A stretch of 55,403 nt of DNA, from the NCBI GenBank assembly GCA_903863015.1, contig CAIPAI010000005.1, forward strand, positions 1 through 55,403. The letters run 5' to 3'. The position numbers were made by a program, and so were the translations under genes. This DNA comes from an uncultured Actinomycetes bacterium. GTDB taxonomy: Bacteria; Actinomycetota; Actinomycetes; Nanopelagicales; Nanopelagicaceae. Positions 52,691 through 55,403 of this stretch are shown here, one piece after another; positions within the stretch are counted from its first letter, which is position 1, and each line of letters starts with the position of its first letter. The notes beneath the pieces were generated by a model. That model saw only the letters and a program-made list of their open reading frames with translations, had not been told where the DNA came from and searched no databases.

Positions 52691-53461
52691 CTAAGCCGAA
52701 GATCCAAGGGAAACAATTCCAAACATGATGACCACACCTAGAAGCGTTGCTAGAAGAGTCCAGCGCGACGGGTGATTGCTATGTGCTTCTGGAAGTACAT
52801 GTGAGGTACTCAGATAGACCAAGAATCCTGCAAAGAGCGCTAGATAAATACCTAAGAGCGGTTCGCTGAGTGTGAGGTATGTACCAATCGTGGCTCCGAG
52901 TACGCGAGCTGCGCCGTCGAATGCGAGTAGCGCAATCGCTTTCTTGCGCCAGTGTCCACTGCGAATCAACAACATGACGGTGTTAAGCCCGTCGGTGAAT
53001 GCATGTGAAATGACTGCGATAGCAACAGCAAACCCAACAGAGTTACTCACTTGGAAAGCCAGACCCACACCGACGCCATCGAGGAATACGTGGATCACCA
53101 TCGCACCGGCGCCTACAAGACCGGTACTCAGATGAGTATGCGAGTGATCGTCACCGTAATCAGAGTCGGCTGGCTCATGGCTTCCGAAGAAACGTTCCAT
53201 CATGTGAAGGGCGAGGAATCCGACCACGAAAGCGACCATCGGAGTGGGGATGCCGGCGAGGTGATTCGTATTGAGTTCGAGGACCTCTGGGATCAGATCA
53301 AAAGCGACCAACCCAAGAAGTAACCCTGCAGAGAGCCCGAGGAGTAAATGCATCCGGTCGCGAGAGCGGAGCGCGAGGAAGCCCCCGAAGGCGGTTGCGA
53401 GTACTGTGCTCAGCGCTACCAAGATGGCCATAAGTGTGAGGCTATTGATAATGGGAATCAT
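52691..53461 (-). CDS. ZIP-family metal transporter
   Basis: 256 residues, about eight membrane helices; the cytosolic His-rich loop (H-E-P-A-D-S-D-Y-G-D-D-H-S-H-T-H) lies at about 96-112, and the conserved I-H-V-F-L-D-G and S-H-A-F-T-D-G residues that form the metal channel sit in the following helices. It carries zinc or another divalent ion. ATG 53461 is taken instead of TTG 53467. The operator at 53444-53468 overlaps the start. Confidence 0.87.
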   Translation of the reverse strand: MIPIINSLTLMAILVALSTVLATAFGGFLALRSRDRMHLLLGLSAGLLLGLVAFDLIPEVLELNTNHLAGIPTPMVAFVVGFLALHMMERFFGSHEPADSDYGDDHSHTHLSTGLVGAGAMVIHVFLDGVGVGLAFQVSNSVGFAVAIAVISHAFTDGLNTVMLLIRSGHWRKKAIALLAFDGAARVLGATIGTYLTLSEPLLGIYLALFAGFLVYLSTSHVLPEAHSNHPSRWTLLATLLGVVIMFGIVSLGSSA

Positions 53462-53468
53462 TGTCAAT
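53444..53468. promoter_or_regulatory. Fur/Zur-box-like inverted repeat over the ZIP start codon
   Basis: A 25-bp inverted repeat with 10-bp arms, ATTGATAATG and CATTGTCAAT, one mismatch, 5-bp centre. The inner 19 bp (53447-53465) agree with the classical Fur box at 16 of 19 positions. It covers the ZIP start codon (53459-53461) on the minus strand and its upstream edge. It is expected to repress the ZIP gene when metal is plentiful. Confidence 0.65.
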
Positions 53469-53502
53469 AAGCCGAGAAGAAGAGAGGCAGGGAGCAGGGA
53501 AG

Positions 53503-53838
53503 ATGTTCGCCGTTGCTCGATTCACCACCACTTCGATTTCGCCGTGGAGCGAGAGCGAGCTCTGTGAGCATGCTCGACGAGCCTTGGAATTACTCGCTGG
53601 CCGTCCTGGCTATCTCGGTGGGCGCTTTGGAGTCGCCACCGATCAGGATTTCGATCGAGCCAGTGGAAGTACCCCTAATTCTGTCTATGCCCTGGTGACT
53701 GAGTGGGAGAACGTCGGCTCCTATCGACGGGCCCTTTCCGGATTTGAGATCAAAATGGAGGTCGTGCCGCTCCTCTCGCGGGCTCTTGATGAGCCCGGGG
53801 GCTTCGAGGAAATCGCTCTCACTGCTGATTCCGACTAA
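53503..53838 (+). CDS. Antibiotic biosynthesis monooxygenase (ABM)-like protein
   Basis: 111 residues of a ferredoxin-like alpha-beta barrel: F-A-V-A-R-F at the start, [21 protein letters not shown] and [17 protein letters not shown]-type proteins include haem or quinone monooxygenases; no substrate is known. ATG 53503 chosen, with GGGAAG upstream. Its TAA stop is inside the predicted glyS -10 box. Confidence 0.75.
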   Translation: MFAVARFTTTSISPWSESELCEHARRALELLAGRPGYLGGRFGVATDQDFDRASGSTPNSVYALVTEWENVGSYRRALSGFEIKMEVVPLLSRALDEPGGFEEIALTADSD

Positions 53839-53841
53839 AAT
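53836..53841 (+). promoter_or_regulatory. Predicted -10 box TAAAAT of glyS
   Basis: TAAAAT at 53836-53841; its TAA is the stop of the upstream monooxygenase gene. A leader of about 52 nt follows to ATG 53900. Confidence 0.4.
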
Positions 53842-53899
53842 CTGCTTCAAGCGCCCATCTCGTGCGCCGCCGACAACCAGCCGGATGGAGATCACGCTC

Positions 53900-55276
53900 A
53901 TGGCAGATCGTCTAGAAACTATCGTCAGCCTTTCCAAGCGACGTGGATTTGTTTATCCCTCGTCCGAGATTTACGGAGGGTTGCGCGCCTCCTGGGATTA
54001 CGGCCCTCTGGGTATTGAATTAAAGAACAACGTGAAGCGTCAGTGGTGGAAGTCCATGATCACCCAACGCGAAGATGTTGTCGGTTTAGATTCCTGCGTC
54101 ATCTTGGCAAAAGAAGTCTGGGAAGCCTCTGGTCACGTCGCTACTTTCTCCGATCCACTCACCGAGTGCATCTCGTGTCACAAGCGTTACCGTGCCGATC
54201 ACCTAGAAGAAGCGTACGAAGCCAAGCATAAGAAGCCTGCGACCTCGCTAGCCGAAATCAATTGCCCCAACTGCGGCACCAAAGGTCAATTCACTGATCC
54301 GCGACAATTTTCTGGTCTCTTGAAAACTTATTTAGGACCAGTAGAAGACGAAAGCGGCCTCGCATACCTTCGTCCAGAAACTGCGCAAGGAATTTTCATC
54401 AACTTCGGCAACGTTTCTACTACGTCGCGCAAAAAACCGCCATTTGGTATTGGTCAGATCGGAAAATCTTTCCGTAACGAAATTACTCCCGGAAACTTCA
54501 TCTTCCGCACGCGCGAATTTGAACAAATGGAGATGGAATTCTTCGTGGTTCCCGGTACCGACGAAGAGTGGCATCAATATTGGATCGATACTCGCCTTGC
54601 TTGGTACAAAGATCTCGGAGTTAATCCAGATCGCCTGCGCATCTTTGATCATCCGAAAGAGAAGCTCTCGCACTACTCCAAGCGCACCGCAGACATCGAA
54701 TATAAGTTTGAATTCGCCGGTACTGATTGGGGCGAGCTAGAAGGCATCGCCAACCGCACAGATTTCGATTTGAAGGCGCACTCTGAAGCATCCGGCCAGG
54801 ATCTCTCTTGGTTTGATCAAGAATCTGGTGAGCGCTGGGTGCCTTATGTCATCGAACCTGCAGCAGGTGTGGATCGTTGTGCACTTACCTTCTTGCTCGA
54901 TGCTTATGCGGAAGATGAGGCGCCAAACTCTAAAGGCGGCGTCGATAAGCGCGTTGTGTTGCGTCTTGATCATCGTTTGGCTCCAGTAAAGATCGCAGTA
55001 CTGCCATTGAGCCGTAACGCAGATCTCTCACCCAAGGCACGTGATCTTGCTGCTGCACTTCGCAAGAATTGGAATGTCGAATTCGATGATGCGGGTGCGA
55101 TTGGACGTCGTTACCGCCGTCAAGATGAAATCGGTACGCCTTTCTGCATCACCATCGACTTTGAGACATTGGATGATCAAGCCGTCACCATTCGCGAACG
55201 CGACACTATGGCGCAAGAACGCATCTCTCTCGATCAGGTGGAGCAATGGTTAGCCCCCAAACTTCTCGGTTGCTAA
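53900..55276 (+). CDS. glyS: Glycyl-tRNA synthetase (alpha2 type)
   Basis: 458 residues, the usual length for actinobacterial GlyRS of the single-chain class II type. It starts [17 protein letters not shown], with class II motif 2 around [17 protein letters not shown], a zinc-binding Cys set (C-I-S-C and C-P-N-C) in the insertion, and a C-terminal anticodon-binding domain. It charges tRNA-Gly. An ATG at 53885 is also in frame; 53900 is favoured for GGAG spacing. Overlaps the dus gene by 31 nt. Confidence 0.95.
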   Translation: MADRLETIVSLSKRRGFVYPSSEIYGGLRASWDYGPLGIELKNNVKRQWWKSMITQREDVVGLDSCVILAKEVWEASGHVATFSDPLTECISCHKRYRADHLEEAYEAKHKKPATSLAEINCPNCGTKGQFTDPRQFSGLLKTYLGPVEDESGLAYLRPETAQGIFINFGNVSTTSRKKPPFGIGQIGKSFRNEITPGNFIFRTREFEQMEMEFFVVPGTDEEWHQYWIDTRLAWYKDLGVNPDRLRIFDHPKEKLSHYSKRTADIEYKFEFAGTDWGELEGIANRTDFDLKAHSEASGQDLSWFDQESGERWVPYVIEPAAGVDRCALTFLLDAYAEDEAPNSKGGVDKRVVLRLDHRLAPVKIAVLPLSRNADLSPKARDLAAALRKNWNVEFDDAGAIGRRYRRQDEIGTPFCITIDFETLDDQAVTIRERDTMAQERISLDQVEQWLAPKLLGC

Positions 55277-55403
55277 TCGGGCAGACCGAGATTTCGCCGC
55301 CAGTAGTACTGGCGCCGATGGCGGGCATTACCAACGCCGCATTTCGCACGCTCTGTCGTGAACAAGGTGCTGGTCTTTTCGTTTCGGAAATGGTGACCGC
55401 CCG
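55246..55403 (+). CDS. dusB: tRNA dihydrouridine synthase (DusB-like), 3' truncated by window
   Basis: 52 residues visible, with the N-terminal signature [26 protein letters not shown] and S-E-M-V-T-A. The FMN enzyme reduces uridines in tRNA. GGTGGAG precedes ATG 55246, inside the glyS 3' end. The rest lies beyond the window. Confidence 0.88.
   Translation, partial: MVSPQTSRLLIGQTEISPPVVLAPMAGITNAAFRTLCREQGAGLFVSEMVTA

Overview
The window is a dense piece of an actinobacterial (Actinomycetota) chromosome. It holds 66 protein genes in 55.4 kb, mostly in short operons with 1-8 nt overlaps. I see no RNA genes, transposases, integrases or CRISPR arrays, and no gene-free stretch over about 300 bases (the longest is about 197 bp, 36489-36685). 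Actinobacterial markers include a biotin-carboxylase/BCCP fusion with a beta subunit and an epsilon subunit, DUF3117, DUF3107, MoeZ, an LpdA-type quinone dehydrogenase, a DapD of the mycobacterial type, and many leaderless starts. From memory of Mycobacterium tuberculosis, several blocks keep its gene order: accA3-maf-accE-accD-birA-GtrA-purK-purE-fadE25 (Rv3285 to Rv3274c region), dapD-dapE-LOG-DUF3117-OMT-htrA-tatB-mrp-CBS/DUF1003 (Rv1201c to Rv1234 region) and moeZ-TetR-DUF3107-ferritin-like-DEAD helicase (Rv3206c to Rv3211 region). The compactness, moderate GC (judged by eye, not computed) and a secreted protein with a short Cys-x-Cys-like domain suggest a small-genome planktonic actinobacterium, perhaps near the Nanopelagicales. 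That placement is inference.

Layout. 1-1082: the end of a Pro/Thr-rich surface protein. 1079-12927: quinone dehydrogenase, acyl-CoA carboxylase with its biotin ligase, purine genes purK/purE, a UDP-sugar dehydrogenase and an acyl-CoA dehydrogenase. 12930-24317: a cell-surface glycopolymer locus with an LCP ligase, two glycosyltransferases, a two-gene ABC polysaccharide exporter, a four-enzyme pathway to a UDP-diacetamido-uronic acid (wbpD, wbpE, wbpB, wbpA type) and a SpoIID/cell-wall-binding protein. 24320-28809: lysine/diaminopimelate genes dapD and dapE with small conserved genes. 28813-34752: aminopeptidase, methyltransferase, HtrA, TatB, Mrp. 34729-41293: membrane, CBS, transporter, PHP and nuclease genes. 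41297-46980: RNA helicase, ferritin-like protein, TetR, MoeZ, CDGSH protein. 46977-49274: lipid kinase, degenerate GGDEF protein, acetyltransferase. 49362-52302: a minimal Tad/Flp pilus-type locus. 52305-53461: a Fur/Zur regulator with a ZIP metal transporter and a Fur-box-like operator. 53503 to the end: monooxygenase, glycyl-tRNA synthetase, start of a dihydrouridine synthase.

The most striking signal is regulatory. At 19 genes a -10 hexamer of the form TAnnnT (most often TAGGCT or TAGCCT) lies 5-7 nt before the start codon, which predicts leaderless mRNAs and revises many start sites. At divergent gene pairs the two -10 boxes often overlap or form a palindrome, giving bidirectional promoters as short as 22 bp.
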